A stretch of DNA of 64,000 nt from an uncultured Mesonia sp. (GCA_958296185.1 CATQIB010000013.1:104591-168590); one strand, 5' to 3'. Positions 33,998 through 43,588 are shown, counted from the stretch's first letter. The notes: generated by a model from the letters alone, not told the origin. Numbers and translations: made by a program.

Positions 33998-35023
33998 ATG
34001 ATAAAAAACGATTTATTTTTACGTGCACTAAAAGGAGAAACGGTAGAGCGCCCTCCGGTATGGATGATGCGTCAAGCAGGAAGATACCTACCCGACTTTA
34101 TGAAGCTTAAAGAAAAGTATGATTTCTTCACCCGTTGTAGAACTCCTGAACTCGCTACAGAAATAACCGTAATGCCCATACATCAAGTGGGAACAGATGC
34201 TGCCATTTTGTTTAGTGACATCCTAGTTATACCCCAAGCTATGAATATTGAGGTGGAAATGAAACCTGGCGTTGGCCCTTGGTTACCCAATCCTATTCGC
34301 AGTGCTAAAGATGTAGAACAAGTGATTGTACCCAACGTAGAGGAAGAATTAGATTACGTTTTTGACGCCATTAAAATGACCAAATTAGCATTGAACCAAG
34401 AAGTTCCTTTAATTGGATTTGCTGGTTCGCCTTGGACCATTTTATGTTATGCTGTTCAAGGGCAGGGTTCTAAGAATTTTGATAAAGCAAAACAATTTTG
34501 TTTTACACAACCCTTGGCTGCCCATGCACTATTGCAAAAAATAACCGACACAACTATAGCTTATTTAAAACAAAAAGTAAAAGTTGGGGTAGATGCAGTT
34601 CAAATTTTTGATTCTTGGGGAGGTATGCTATCACCCGTAGATTACAATGAGTTTTCTTGGCAATATATCCAGCAAATTATCGATGCTTTAAAAGATATAA
34701 CTCCGGTAATTGCTTTTGGAAAAGGCTGCTGGTATGCATTAGACCAGATGAGTAAATCTGGAGCCTCGGCTTTAGGAGTAGACTGGACCTGTTCTGCACA
34801 AAACGCAAGAGCTTTTACCAATGGCAGCATCACGCTTCAAGGTAATTTTGACCCTTCGCGTCTTTTTTCACCACCTGCAGAAATTAAAAAGATGGTCCAT
34901 CAAATGATTAATGATTTCGGAAAAGACAAATACATTGTTAATCTAGGGCATGGTATTTTGCCAAACATACCAGTTGAAAATGCACAGGCATTTGTTGATG
35001 CTGTAAAAGAATACAAAGCTTAA
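33998..35023 (+). CDS. hemE: Uroporphyrinogen decarboxylase
   Basis: A 341-aa protein. It removes four carboxylates to form coproporphyrinogen III. The N-terminal signature RQAGRYLP starts at R25, and [12 protein letters not shown] and the loop [11 protein letters not shown] are typical. It is followed 2 nt later by a DUF6973 gene, then hemF and hemB, probably as one transcript. Confidence 0.95.
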   Translation: MIKNDLFLRALKGETVERPPVWMMRQAGRYLPDFMKLKEKYDFFTRCRTPELATEITVMPIHQVGTDAAILFSDILVIPQAMNIEVEMKPGVGPWLPNPIRSAKDVEQVIVPNVEEELDYVFDAIKMTKLALNQEVPLIGFAGSPWTILCYAVQGQGSKNFDKAKQFCFTQPLAAHALLQKITDTTIAYLKQKVKVGVDAVQIFDSWGGMLSPVDYNEFSWQYIQQIIDALKDITPVIAFGKGCWYALDQMSKSGASALGVDWTCSAQNARAFTNGSITLQGNFDPSRLFSPPAEIKKMVHQMINDFGKDKYIVNLGHGILPNIPVENAQAFVDAVKEYKA

Positions 35024-35025
35024 CT

Positions 35026-35517
35026 ATGGCCTTACCGGGTAAACTTTCAAGACTGAGACCAAGACAAATATTACAACTTGTAAAGGTTTTTATAGTGCGC
35101 CCTTTTTATATTATTCCTACCTACCGGGCTACACAATTGGCTATTCATTTGGCACAAGCCCGGTTTGGTAACGAACACCATTTAAATACTCCTGCCAATG
35201 CGTTTAGACACGCTTTATGGAGTTTTTTAATTGCTCAAAAAGTTTATAAAAAAAATGAAAATGTATCAAAAGCTGTAAATTGGGCTAAAACCATAACCGA
35301 TTTACACGAACAAATTGCCCCCAACAAACCGCTTGAAAAGGCAATGGATTTACATAATAATAGTATTGGTCTTCGTCTATTTGAAGCCAATTATACCACA
35401 AACACTACTGATCAGCTATTAAAATTATTAAACAGAGAAACAGACCAAGCCGTAAAAATAACCAAAGCCGCTGATATTGAGTTAAACAAAAATCGGCTTG
35501 TTTTTTTAGAAAATTAA
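35026..35517 (+). CDS. DUF6973-like protein in the heme operon
   Basis: A 163-aa protein with no signal peptide. It has conserved polar motifs in helices: NTPANAFRHALWSF (about 52-66), KTITDLHEQIAP and AMDLHNNSIGLRLF. The pattern of Asn, Arg, His and Asp residues suggests an enzyme or metal-binding helical domain, but the family function is not known. It is locked between hemE and hemF with almost no spacing, so it may act in the heme pathway. Confidence 0.7.
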   Translation: MALPGKLSRLRPRQILQLVKVFIVRPFYIIPTYRATQLAIHLAQARFGNEHHLNTPANAFRHALWSFLIAQKVYKKNENVSKAVNWAKTITDLHEQIAPNKPLEKAMDLHNNSIGLRLFEANYTTNTTDQLLKLLNRETDQAVKITKAADIELNKNRLVFLEN

Positions 35518-35553
35518 ATATGCGAGAAAAGTTTTTTAGCTTACATACAAGAA

Positions 35554-36423
35554 TTGCAAGACCAGATTACTCAAGCTTTAGAGGAGATTGACACCAAGGC
35601 AAAGTTTAAAGAAGACCAGTGGGAAAGAAAAGAAGGCGGCGGTGGCAGAACACGTGTAATCGAAAACGGAAAAGTCTTTGAAAAAGGCGGTGTAAACATT
35701 TCGGCTGTGCATGGGCCCCTAGCTCCAGCAATGCAAAAGTATTTCAAAGTAGGAGACGTAGATTTTTTTGCTTGTGGCTTAAGTTTAGTTATTCATCCTA
35801 AAAATCCAATGGTTCCTACCGTTCATGCCAATTGGCGCTATTTTGAAATGTATGACAAATCAGGTCAAATTATAGATCAATGGTTTGGTGGAGGCCAAGA
35901 CTTAACCCCTTACTACCTCTTTGAAGAAGACGCCAATCACTTTCACAAAATTTGTAAAAAAGCTTGTGATTCTCACGGATCAAGTTTGTATACCGAATAC
36001 AAAAAGAAATGTGATGAATATTTCTGGAATACCCACCGTCATGAAGCTAGAGGTATAGGTGGATTGTTTTTTGATTATTTAAAATCTACACCTAAAAAAA
36101 ACATAGAAGACTGGTATCAATTTGTTACTCAAGTTGGAGATAGTTTCTTAGATGCCTATCTCCCCATAGTCAATAAAAGAAAGGAATCACCTTACACCGA
36201 TGCCCAAAGAGAGTGGCAAGAAATAAGGCGTGGCAGGTATGTTGAGTTTAATCTCATTCATGATAAAGGAACTCTTTTTGGCTTAAAAACAAATGGTCGT
36301 ATAGAGAGTATATTAATGAGCCTACCGCCTCACGTACAATGGCAATATGATCACCAACCAACTACTGGTAGTGATGAAGAAAAATTAATTCACGTTTTAA
36401 AAAATCCAAGAAATTGGGTGTAA
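35554..36423 (+). CDS. hemF: Oxygen-dependent coproporphyrinogen-III oxidase (possible N-terminal frameshift)
   Basis: A 289-aa frame from a TTG. It carries the HemF motifs GGGGRTRVIENG, VHANWRYFEM and GGGQDLTPYYL, and decarboxylates coproporphyrinogen III to protoporphyrinogen IX using O2. The family N-terminus continues upstream in this frame (FLAYIQELQDQ) back to a stop with no usable ATG. Removing one T from the six-T run at 35532-35537 joins the ATG at 35520 to it and gives MREKFLAYIQELQDQ. The assembled start is therefore doubtful; the true gene probably begins at 35520. Confidence 0.85.
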   Translation: MQDQITQALEEIDTKAKFKEDQWERKEGGGGRTRVIENGKVFEKGGVNISAVHGPLAPAMQKYFKVGDVDFFACGLSLVIHPKNPMVPTVHANWRYFEMYDKSGQIIDQWFGGGQDLTPYYLFEEDANHFHKICKKACDSHGSSLYTEYKKKCDEYFWNTHRHEARGIGGLFFDYLKSTPKKNIEDWYQFVTQVGDSFLDAYLPIVNKRKESPYTDAQREWQEIRRGRYVEFNLIHDKGTLFGLKTNGRIESILMSLPPHVQWQYDHQPTTGSDEEKLIHVLKNPRNWV

Positions 36424-36446
36424 ACGTAAAACAAAAATAAATCATT

Positions 36447-37436
36447 ATGTTCCCATTAATAAGAAATAGACGTACCCGAACAAATCAAGCGGTACGTAAC
36501 CTAATTCAGGAAACTAACCTATCACCAAACGATTTTCAAGCTCCTATTTTTGTGGTAGAAGGTAAAAACAAAAAAGAAGAAATTGCTTCTATGCCAGGTT
36601 ATTTTCGCTACAGCTTAGATCAATTGCCGCAAGAGATAAAAACCCTTTGGTCATTAGGAATTCAATCTGTACTATTATTTGTAAAAGTTGAAGAATCCTT
36701 AAAAGACAATGCGGGCAAGGAGGCTTTAAACCAAAACGGATTAATGCAACGTGCCATAAAGACAGTAAAAGATACGGTACCTGAAATGTTGGTTATGACC
36801 GATGTAGCACTAGACCCTTATTCTATTTACGGTCACGACGGTATCGTTGAAAATGGACAAATACAAAATGACCCTTCTGTAGAATTTTTGGCCGATATGG
36901 CGTTATCTCACGCCCAAGCTGGAGCTGATTTTGTTGCGCCAAGCGATATGATGGACGGTCGTATTTTGGTAATGCGTCAGCGCCTTGAAGAAGCAGGCTA
37001 CTCCCATACGGGAATTATGAGTTATAGCGCCAAGTATGCCTCTGCATTTTATGGCCCTTTTAGAGATGCTTTAGACTCGGCGCCCGTAGACGTACAAAAC
37101 ATTCCTAAAGACAAAAAAACCTATCAAATGAATCCTGCCAATCGGCTTGAAGCTATCCGAGAGGCTCAAATGGACGTCGAGGAAGGTGCAGATATCGTAA
37201 TGGTGAAACCTGGACTTTGCTATCTAGATATTGTTAGAGATCTAAGAAATGAGTTAACTACACCCATATCTGTATACCAAGTTAGCGGAGAATACGCGAT
37301 GATTAAAGCTGCCGCCGAAAAAGGTTGGTTAGACGAAGAAGCTGTCATCCTAGAACAAATCACCGCCATAAAACGTGCAGGTGCCGATTTTATAGCGAGT
37401 TATTTCGCCAAACAAGCGGTTCAATTAATACAGTAA
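36447..37436 (+). CDS. hemB: Delta-aminolevulinic acid dehydratase (porphobilinogen synthase)
   Basis: A 329-aa protein. It joins two aminolevulinates to porphobilinogen. The two active-site lysines are K196 (MSYSAKYASAFYGPF) and K254 (VMVKPGLCYLDI). The metal loop reads DVALDPYSIYGHDG without the three Cys of the zinc type, so this is the Mg-type enzyme. It is the last gene of the hemE operon; a strong terminator follows at 37462-37499. Confidence 0.95.
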   Translation: MFPLIRNRRTRTNQAVRNLIQETNLSPNDFQAPIFVVEGKNKKEEIASMPGYFRYSLDQLPQEIKTLWSLGIQSVLLFVKVEESLKDNAGKEALNQNGLMQRAIKTVKDTVPEMLVMTDVALDPYSIYGHDGIVENGQIQNDPSVEFLADMALSHAQAGADFVAPSDMMDGRILVMRQRLEEAGYSHTGIMSYSAKYASAFYGPFRDALDSAPVDVQNIPKDKKTYQMNPANRLEAIREAQMDVEEGADIVMVKPGLCYLDIVRDLRNELTTPISVYQVSGEYAMIKAAAEKGWLDEEAVILEQITAIKRAGADFIASYFAKQAVQLIQ

Positions 37437-37461
37437 AAATTGGCACGATTTTAGCTCACAG

Positions 37462-37499
37462 GCCAGTATGAAAAAATTGTTTTTATACTGGCTTTTTTT
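37462..37499 (+). terminator. Intrinsic terminator after hemB, overlapping the next start codon
   Basis: GCCAGTAT (37462-37469) pairs with ATACTGGC (37485-37492), extended by an A/T helix, and is followed by seven Ts. The ATG at 37468 of the next ORF lies in the 5' arm. Confidence 0.75.
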
Positions 37500-37818
37500 A
37501 GTTTCGGTATTCCATCAAGTAGGAATAGCGGCTACACCCAGTTTAAACATTCTTTTACCTCAAGATAATCAAGAAAAAAAACACTTTTTTTCACAAGATT
37601 ATCAGCACTCATTTCAAGGCTTACCGATAGATGAGGTTCAAGCCCCACTTGGAGACGAAATTGAACCTTTTCTTAACTCCAATTTATTTAATGCCTTAAC
37701 AGTTTCGAAGTCAAAACGACTATTAACTTTTAAACCCTCTACCCAAAGTTCCTTTTTATTCTCAGATAAAAGGAATTTATTAGGTGTATTTCTTTTCCCC
37801 TTCCATAGTTTTTTATAG
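37468..37818 (+). CDS. Small exported protein of unknown function
   Basis: A 116-aa protein with a clear signal peptide (MKKLFLYWLFLVSVF, cleavage near GIAA). The mature part is polar with no known motif. Its ATG falls in the 5' arm of the hemB terminator and codons 6-9 form the 3' arm, so transcription through it would have to escape termination. The signal peptide supports a real gene, but no family is recognised. Confidence 0.5.
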   Translation: MKKLFLYWLFLVSVFHQVGIAATPSLNILLPQDNQEKKHFFSQDYQHSFQGLPIDEVQAPLGDEIEPFLNSNLFNALTVSKSKRLLTFKPSTQSSFLFSDKRNLLGVFLFPFHSFL

Positions 37819-37927
37819 TACTATTTTCCGCAGGTATTAGCCTGATATCATAATTACCTAACCAATCTTTCTATAACGGAATTAAATAAACTATAAATAA
37901 AAGTCTCTTTTTAGGAGCATAAGAACC

Positions 37928-38371
37928 ATGGATCAATCCTCTGTTTTATTAGGAATAGTACTGCTATTCGCCTTCATAGGTCCTATGTTTTATACCATAA
38001 TCATTAAAAAGAAAAATAATGCTATTTGGCAAAAGAAAATCAGACAAAAAGCCGCCCAAATAAATCTCGATTTAGACGAATTAGAAATAAACACCAAATT
38101 GTTTTTAGGTATAAACCGTGCAAAACAAATATTCATTTACGGAAATTTAGATGAAGAAAATTTAAAAATTCAAAGTTTTGGTTTAACCGGATCTACTTGC
38201 GAATTAAAACAAATAAGAAGCAAAGAAAAAGGTATAGAGCAAATTGTATTGTTGCTTAAAAATCAATTACAGCAGCGTCAAATACTTTTTTATGACGAAG
38301 AAGACGATTATAACGTGGAAGCTTTGGCGCAATTAGAATTGGCCCAAAAATGGCAAAAAGCAATAAGCTGA
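37928..38371 (+). CDS. Small membrane-anchored protein of unknown function
   Basis: A 147-aa protein with one N-terminal transmembrane helix (VLLGIVLLFAFIGPMFYTIII) and a charged cytoplasmic domain. No motif recognised. It lies in a plus-strand run before the DUF21/CBS gene. Confidence 0.65.
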   Translation: MDQSSVLLGIVLLFAFIGPMFYTIIIKKKNNAIWQKKIRQKAAQINLDLDELEINTKLFLGINRAKQIFIYGNLDEENLKIQSFGLTGSTCELKQIRSKEKGIEQIVLLLKNQLQQRQILFYDEEDDYNVEALAQLELAQKWQKAIS

Positions 38372-38436
38372 TAAACCAAGAGCCAAAATAGCGATTAGGT
38401 TTTGCTAAATTTGTGAAAAATAGGTTGAGTAAATTC

Positions 38437-38444
38437 TATATTTG
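38437..38444 (+). promoter_or_regulatory. -7 box for the DUF21/CBS gene
   Basis: TATATTTG, an exact TAnnTTTG match. A TTG (38411-38413) lies 23 nt upstream. The box contains the TTG (38442) that would otherwise be a start codon, so the start is the ATG at 38472. Confidence 0.5.
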
Positions 38445-38471
38445 TCTTATTTTTCAGAAAATTCATTTTTA

Positions 38472-39572
38472 ATGACCTTATTAATAGTTTATGCCCTAGT
38501 TTCTATTTTGGCTTCTTTTTTATGCTCTATTTTAGAAGCTGCTCTTTTGAGTTTTACCCCTACTCATATACGCCTTAAAAAAAACGAGGGAAAACAGTAT
38601 GCTACCACACTAGCCAGCTTTAAAAAAGACATTGATGTTCCTTTAACAGCTATACTTACCGTAAACACTATAGCTCATACTGTTGGTGCCATTTTAGTGG
38701 GTAATCAAGCGGCTATTCTTGCATTAGAACAAGGTATAGATTACCAAGTATTGGGAATAAATTTTGTTGGTTTAGTATCGGCAATAATGACCGTTTTAAT
38801 TTTAATTCTTTCAGAAATTATTCCTAAAACCATAGGAGCTAGTTATTGGAAGCATTTAGGCCAGTTCACGGCCACTACCTTACAAATTCTTATCTTTCCA
38901 TTAAAATATACCGGTATCTTATGGTTACTTTTACTCACTACAAAGCTTATAGGAAATTCTGCTCATGCTAATACCATGAGTCGGGAAGAATTTATAGCCA
39001 TTACAGATGAAGCCGAAAAAGAAGGCGTTTTTAAAGAGAATGAAACCACCTTTATTAAGAATTTACTAGTTTTTAAATCGGTTATGGCGCAAGACGTGAT
39101 GACTCCTTTTTCGGTAGCTATGATTGCCAATGAAGAACAAAGCGTAGCAGACTTTATTTCAGAACATCCTACACTTAAATTTTCTAGAATTCCAGTCTAC
39201 CATAACCAACCCAACAATATAACCGGTTTTGTACTCAAGGATGAGATTTTAGAACATATGATTCAAGATAAAGGCGCATTACATCTTGAAAGTCTAAAAC
39301 GAGATGTATTGCTAACCTATAGCCACACCCCAATTCCTAAATTATTTGAATTTTTCATACAAAAAAGAGCTCATTTAGCCGTAGTAGCCGATCAATATGG
39401 AAACACCGTAGGAATTATTACGATGGAAGATATAATTGAAACCCTACTCGGTTTAGAAATTATGGATGAAAGCGACAGTACAGAAGATATGCAGCATCTG
39501 GCTAGAAAAAACTGGGAAAAGAGGGCCAAGCGCTTGGGTATTATTCACGATAATTTAGAAGACGAGCAATAA
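38472..39572 (+). CDS. DUF21/CBS-domain membrane protein (CNNM/HlyC-CorC family)
   Basis: About 366 aa. Three to four transmembrane helices form the DUF21 domain (SFLCSILEAALLSFTPTHIR, ILVLNTIAHT-like NTIAHTVGAILVG), then a CBS pair (about 205-330) ends in VVADQYGNTVGIITMEDIIE. Such proteins are linked to Mg or Co efflux and were once called haemolysins. Unlike CorC, the C-terminal CorC/HlyC domain appears to be absent or short. Confidence 0.83.
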   Translation: MTLLIVYALVSILASFLCSILEAALLSFTPTHIRLKKNEGKQYATTLASFKKDIDVPLTAILTVNTIAHTVGAILVGNQAAILALEQGIDYQVLGINFVGLVSAIMTVLILILSEIIPKTIGASYWKHLGQFTATTLQILIFPLKYTGILWLLLLTTKLIGNSAHANTMSREEFIAITDEAEKEGVFKENETTFIKNLLVFKSVMAQDVMTPFSVAMIANEEQSVADFISEHPTLKFSRIPVYHNQPNNITGFVLKDEILEHMIQDKGALHLESLKRDVLLTYSHTPIPKLFEFFIQKRAHLAVVADQYGNTVGIITMEDIIETLLGLEIMDESDSTEDMQHLARKNWEKRAKRLGIIHDNLEDEQ

Positions 39573-39649
39573 AACTTTTGTATCACTAGATAAAAAATTT
39601 TTGTTTGCATCGGGTAATATTGTAACTTAATCACTTAATTACTAAGCTG

Positions 39650-40360
39650 ATGTTAAACCATATCCCGCTGTCTAAAATTTTATTTTTAGATATAGAGACC
39701 GTCCCTGAAGTTGAAAAATTTGAACATTTACCTCCTAAAGTACAATCGCTTTGGGAAAAAAAATCACGTTATCAACGCCAAGAAGATATTTCGGCAGAAG
39801 ACTTTTATGAAAGGGCAGGAATCTGGGCAGAATTCGGGAAAGTAGTTTGTCTGTCTGTAGGGTATTTTTTAATTCATCCGCAAAGGGAGTTCAGAGTCAC
39901 TAGCTTTACTGGCAGCGAACCTGAATTATTAACGGCTTTCAACAACCTAATCACTCAGCATTTCGATAAAAAAGACCAGTTACTGTGCGCCCATAACGGC
40001 AAAGAATTTGATTTTCCTTTCTTAGCACGAAGAATGCTAATTCAAGGTATCGCGCTACCCGACAAACTCAATCTTTTTGGTAAAAAACCTTGGGAAGTGC
40101 CCCATTTAGACACCCTAGAACTTTGGAAATTCGGAGACTACAAGCATTATACCTCACTTAACTTACTCACCCACGTCTTGGGCATTCCCTCGCCAAAATC
40201 AGATATCTCTGGCGATGAAGTAGCTCGCGTATTTTACGAAGAACAAAATATAGCACGAATAAAAAATTATTGTGAAAGAGATGTAGTGGCCACTGCCCAG
40301 ATTATTTTAAAGTTTAAAGGAGAAAGTCTTTTAGACCCTGAAGAAATAAAAAGTGTCTAA
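39650..40360 (+). CDS. 3'-5' exonuclease, DnaQ/PolB-exo-like
   Basis: A 236-aa protein with the DEDD pattern: LDIETVPE (D14, E16), AHNGKEFDFPFLARR in the middle and YCERDVVATAQ at the end. It is related to the PolB-type exonuclease domain but stands alone without a polymerase. DNA and RNA are both possible substrates. Confidence 0.82.
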   Translation: MLNHIPLSKILFLDIETVPEVEKFEHLPPKVQSLWEKKSRYQRQEDISAEDFYERAGIWAEFGKVVCLSVGYFLIHPQREFRVTSFTGSEPELLTAFNNLITQHFDKKDQLLCAHNGKEFDFPFLARRMLIQGIALPDKLNLFGKKPWEVPHLDTLELWKFGDYKHYTSLNLLTHVLGIPSPKSDISGDEVARVFYEEQNIARIKNYCERDVVATAQIILKFKGESLLDPEEIKSV

Positions 40361-40420
40361 AACCGATAGCTGCCTTTATTTTGTTATTTTTATTGCGTGT
40401 AGACTTTACGGATTTAACCC

Positions 40421-42109
40421 ATGGAAGCCAGCAAATCTTTATTAAAAATTAAACAGCTCAGTCTCGGTTTTACCACTAAGAAAACCTCTTATACCCCTAT
40501 TTTAAAAAACATTGATTTAGAAATAGGAAAAAATGAGATTGTTGGACTGGTAGGAGAATCTGGATCTGGAAAATCTATACTTAGTTTGTGCATTTTGCAA
40601 CTATTAAGCAAGCAGGCGAAAATTAAAAAGGGCAGTATACAATTTAATAATAGAGAACTATTAGACCTACCAAAGAAGGAGTTTCAAAACTTACGCGGAG
40701 CACAAATCGCAATGATATTCCAAGAACCTATGAGCAGTCTAAATCCAGCTATGCGATGCGGCAGACAAGTGGTAGAAATACTTGCTCAACACACCAACCT
40801 AAGCTTTAAACAAGCTCAGCAAAAAACTTTAGAACTTTTTAAACAAGTAAAGCTTCCCGATGTAGAACGTGTTTATAGGGCATATCCGCACCAAATTAGT
40901 GGCGGACAAAAACAACGCGTTATGATTGCTATGGCCATTGCCTGTAAACCCCAACTACTTATTGCCGATGAGCCAACCACTGCTTTAGATGTAACGGTGC
41001 AGAATGAAATTCTACTCCTATTAAAAGAGATTCAACAAGAGACTCAAATGAGTATTTTATTCATTTCTCATGATTTGGCAGTGGTTTCTAAAATTGCCGA
41101 CCGGGTAGCTGTGATGTATAGAGGCAAAATATTAGAAGTCAATGAAACCCAGAGGCTATTCAAAAACCCACAAAACCAATATACTCGTGCTCTATTACTC
41201 TCAAAACCAAGAACAGATGTTCGCTTAAAAAGACTCCCAACGGTAGAAGATATTTTACAAGACCAATTAAATCTTGCCATTGAAACTCGAGAAGATAGAC
41301 AGGAGAAGCATAAAACTATTTATGCCCAAGCTCCTTTACTCGAAGCTAAAAATTTAAAAAAGGTTTTTATCACTAAAACGGGTCTATGGGGAAGCAAACG
41401 GGAATTTACCGCTGTAGATTCGGTGAACTTTAAAATTTATGCAGGCGAAACTTTAGGCTTGGTAGGTGAATCTGGCTGTGGCAAATCTACTCTAGCCGAT
41501 CTGATTTTGCGATTGACGCCAGCGACCAGCGGACAAGTGTATTATAAAGGAAAAGAGATATTTTCTTTACCTAAGAAGGAGCAAAAAAAGCTACGACAAA
41601 AAATTCAATTGATCTTTCAGGACCCTTTCTCTTCGTTGAATCCGCGTCTTACTATAGGTCAGGCTATTATGGAGCCTATGCTGGTACACGGTCTTTATAA
41701 GAATAAAGCAGAACGTAAAGACAGAGCGCTTTATTTGCTTAATCGGGTGGGATTAGACCAAAAATATTTTAATAGATTCCCTCACGAGTTTAGTGGTGGG
41801 CAACGTCAGCGTATTGGTATAGCCAGAACGATTGCCGTAAACCCAGAGTTGATAATTTGTGATGAATCGGTCTCGGCATTAGATATATCGGTGCAAGCTC
41901 AAGTGCTCAATTTATTAAATGAATTAAAAGAAGATTTTGGTTTTACCTATTTATTCATTTCGCACGATTTAAGTGTCGTTAAATATATGGCCGATCAACT
42001 TCTGGTTATGAATCGAGGTAAGATTGTTGAACGCGGCGATCCTGATTCCATTTACAAAAATCCGCGAAAGCAGTATACTCAAGATTTAATTAAAGCTATG
42101 CCAATTTAG
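40421..42109 (+). CDS. Fused peptide-type ABC transporter ATPase (DppD-DppF-like)
   Basis: A 562-aa protein with two ABC ATPase domains. The first Walker A is GESGSGKS (45-52), signature ISGGQKQR; the second GESGCGKST with signature FSGGQRQR. Both have the nickel/peptide-type features, including the C-terminal [10 protein letters not shown] and [10 protein letters not shown] motifs. It energises oligopeptide import; no permease or binding-protein gene is adjacent. Confidence 0.87.
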   Translation: MEASKSLLKIKQLSLGFTTKKTSYTPILKNIDLEIGKNEIVGLVGESGSGKSILSLCILQLLSKQAKIKKGSIQFNNRELLDLPKKEFQNLRGAQIAMIFQEPMSSLNPAMRCGRQVVEILAQHTNLSFKQAQQKTLELFKQVKLPDVERVYRAYPHQISGGQKQRVMIAMAIACKPQLLIADEPTTALDVTVQNEILLLLKEIQQETQMSILFISHDLAVVSKIADRVAVMYRGKILEVNETQRLFKNPQNQYTRALLLSKPRTDVRLKRLPTVEDILQDQLNLAIETREDRQEKHKTIYAQAPLLEAKNLKKVFITKTGLWGSKREFTAVDSVNFKIYAGETLGLVGESGCGKSTLADLILRLTPATSGQVYYKGKEIFSLPKKEQKKLRQKIQLIFQDPFSSLNPRLTIGQAIMEPMLVHGLYKNKAERKDRALYLLNRVGLDQKYFNRFPHEFSGGQRQRIGIARTIAVNPELIICDESVSALDISVQAQVLNLLNELKEDFGFTYLFISHDLSVVKYMADQLLVMNRGKIVERGDPDSIYKNPRKQYTQDLIKAMPI

Positions 42110-42247
42110 GAAAAAAGCTATTTGTAGGTGAACTCTTCTGCTGAATTATTTAACGCACAACCACCTCACCAAACAATTAAAACAAGTACGTAAATAAATG
42201 TGACTTTTGTCAGTGCCCCATTTCTTTTTCATCATTATCTTTACCCT

Positions 42248-42622
42248 GTGAAAAAGAAGCATTCCATATTAGTCTTAATTTTTACCCTTTTGGTTACTTC
42301 CAATAGTGTAAAAAGTGCTTTTATGCTCAGTTTTTATTTTGTTGATACCAACAGTTTTGTTGAGCTATTTTGTATCAATAAAGACAGGCCAAAATTGGCT
42401 TGTAATGGAAAATGTGAATTATCTAAATTGATAGAATCTAATTCGTCTAAAGAAAAACCTGCTTATTTAGATTTTTTAGATAAAGAACTAGTATTCTTTT
42501 GGTACAATGATTCTGCTTCTCCTATACTATTTTCAGAAATCAAAAAGCCGGTTAGTAAAGGCTATAACAACCTCTATCGCTTCTTACAAATAACCGATAT
42601 TAAGCCGCCTCCCATTGTATAA
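42248..42622 (+). CDS. Small Cys-motif protein of the copper cluster
   Basis: About 124 aa from the GTG at 42248; an upstream GTG at 42200 would add 16 residues. One hydrophobic segment lies at the N-terminus (HSILVLIFTLLVTSN). The motif FCINKDRPKLACNGKC carries three Cys and could bind metal. No known function. It precedes a Met/His-rich lipoprotein and an OprC-like receptor on the same strand, so a copper role is inferred. Confidence 0.6.
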   Translation: MKKKHSILVLIFTLLVTSNSVKSAFMLSFYFVDTNSFVELFCINKDRPKLACNGKCELSKLIESNSSKEKPAYLDFLDKELVFFWYNDSASPILFSEIKKPVSKGYNNLYRFLQITDIKPPPIV

Positions 42623-42705
42623 TTAAGCTTTTGAAAATTATCCTTTGAACAAAAGAAACCAATCTTTTGCAAGGAACCCTATTATCAAATCAAAAAATTT
42701 ATACA

Positions 42706-43545
42706 ATGAAACTATTAAAATATTTCAGCCTTTTGGCGATGATTCTACTTAGCGCCTGCTCATCTGATGATGATGGTATTGCGACACCCATAAATGAAAC
42801 CGAAAACCTAGTATTGGTACAGACCATTAATGCCAACAATCACGAAATTTTACTTTACACTACAACCGGTGAAATAGAGCAAGGCTATAATGAAGTTTAT
42901 CTTCAAATTAAATCTGGAGACGAATTAATTACTAATGCCGATATCTCGTGGATGCCTATTATGCATATGACTAGTAAGATGCATAGCTGCCCTAATTCTA
43001 ATATTGTAAAATCGCCTGCAAAAGAGACTTTATACCAAGGGTATTTAGTATTTCAAATGGCCAGTAACGATGACGAATATTGGGAGTTAAACTTTGACTA
43101 TAGTATTGACGGTACACCTTTCACAGCTTCAGATAAAGTATATGTTAAGCCAGCCCAAAAACAACGTGTTACTGTATTTATGGGTAGCGACAACCAAAAA
43201 TATGTTTTAGCTATGGTTGACCCAAGAAATCCTCAGGTAGCGGTAAATGATATGCGAGCAGGATTATTTAAAATGGAGGATATGATGAATTTTACAAGCG
43301 TAAACAATTACCATATTAAAATTGATCCCCGCATGCCTAGTATGGGTAATCACGATTCTCCTAACAACCAAGATTTGTACCAAGTAAACGGACAAGGTTT
43401 TTACGAAGGTAAAGTAAGTTTTACCATGACAGGCTATTGGAAAATCAATTTGCAAGTAGCCAATGAAAGTGGCGAAATTATAAAAGGCGAAGCCGTTGCT
43501 GGTAGTAATGAAGCCTCTAGCTTATACTTTGAGGTAGAGTTTTAA
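42706..43545 (+). CDS. Met/His-rich lipoprotein, probable copper-binding
   Basis: About 279 aa. Lipobox LLSACSSDDDG gives a lipidated Cys with acidic residues behind it. The mature part has two similar beta-sandwich-like halves (SWMPIMHMTSKMHSCP in one, DPRMPSMGNHDSPNN in the other), each rich in Met and His as in Cu(I)-binding chaperones. The in-frame TTG at 42667 would lengthen it, but the ATG at 42706 is at the lipoprotein signal. It is followed by an OprC-like receptor. Confidence 0.75.
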   Translation: MKLLKYFSLLAMILLSACSSDDDGIATPINETENLVLVQTINANNHEILLYTTTGEIEQGYNEVYLQIKSGDELITNADISWMPIMHMTSKMHSCPNSNIVKSPAKETLYQGYLVFQMASNDDEYWELNFDYSIDGTPFTASDKVYVKPAQKQRVTVFMGSDNQKYVLAMVDPRNPQVAVNDMRAGLFKMEDMMNFTSVNNYHIKIDPRMPSMGNHDSPNNQDLYQVNGQGFYEGKVSFTMTGYWKINLQVANESGEIIKGEAVAGSNEASSLYFEVEF

Positions 43546-43552
43546 ATTAATT

Positions 43553-43588
43553 TTTCGAGGTTAAATTCAATTGGGTTTAACCTCGAAA
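43553..43588 (+). other. Intercistronic 13-bp perfect hairpin
   Basis: TTTCGAGGTTAAA (43553-43565) pairs with TTTAACCTCGAAA (43576-43588), loop 10 nt. It lies between the lipoprotein stop and the receptor ATG (43603) and has no T-run after it, so it is more likely a processing or stability element than a terminator. Confidence 0.55.
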
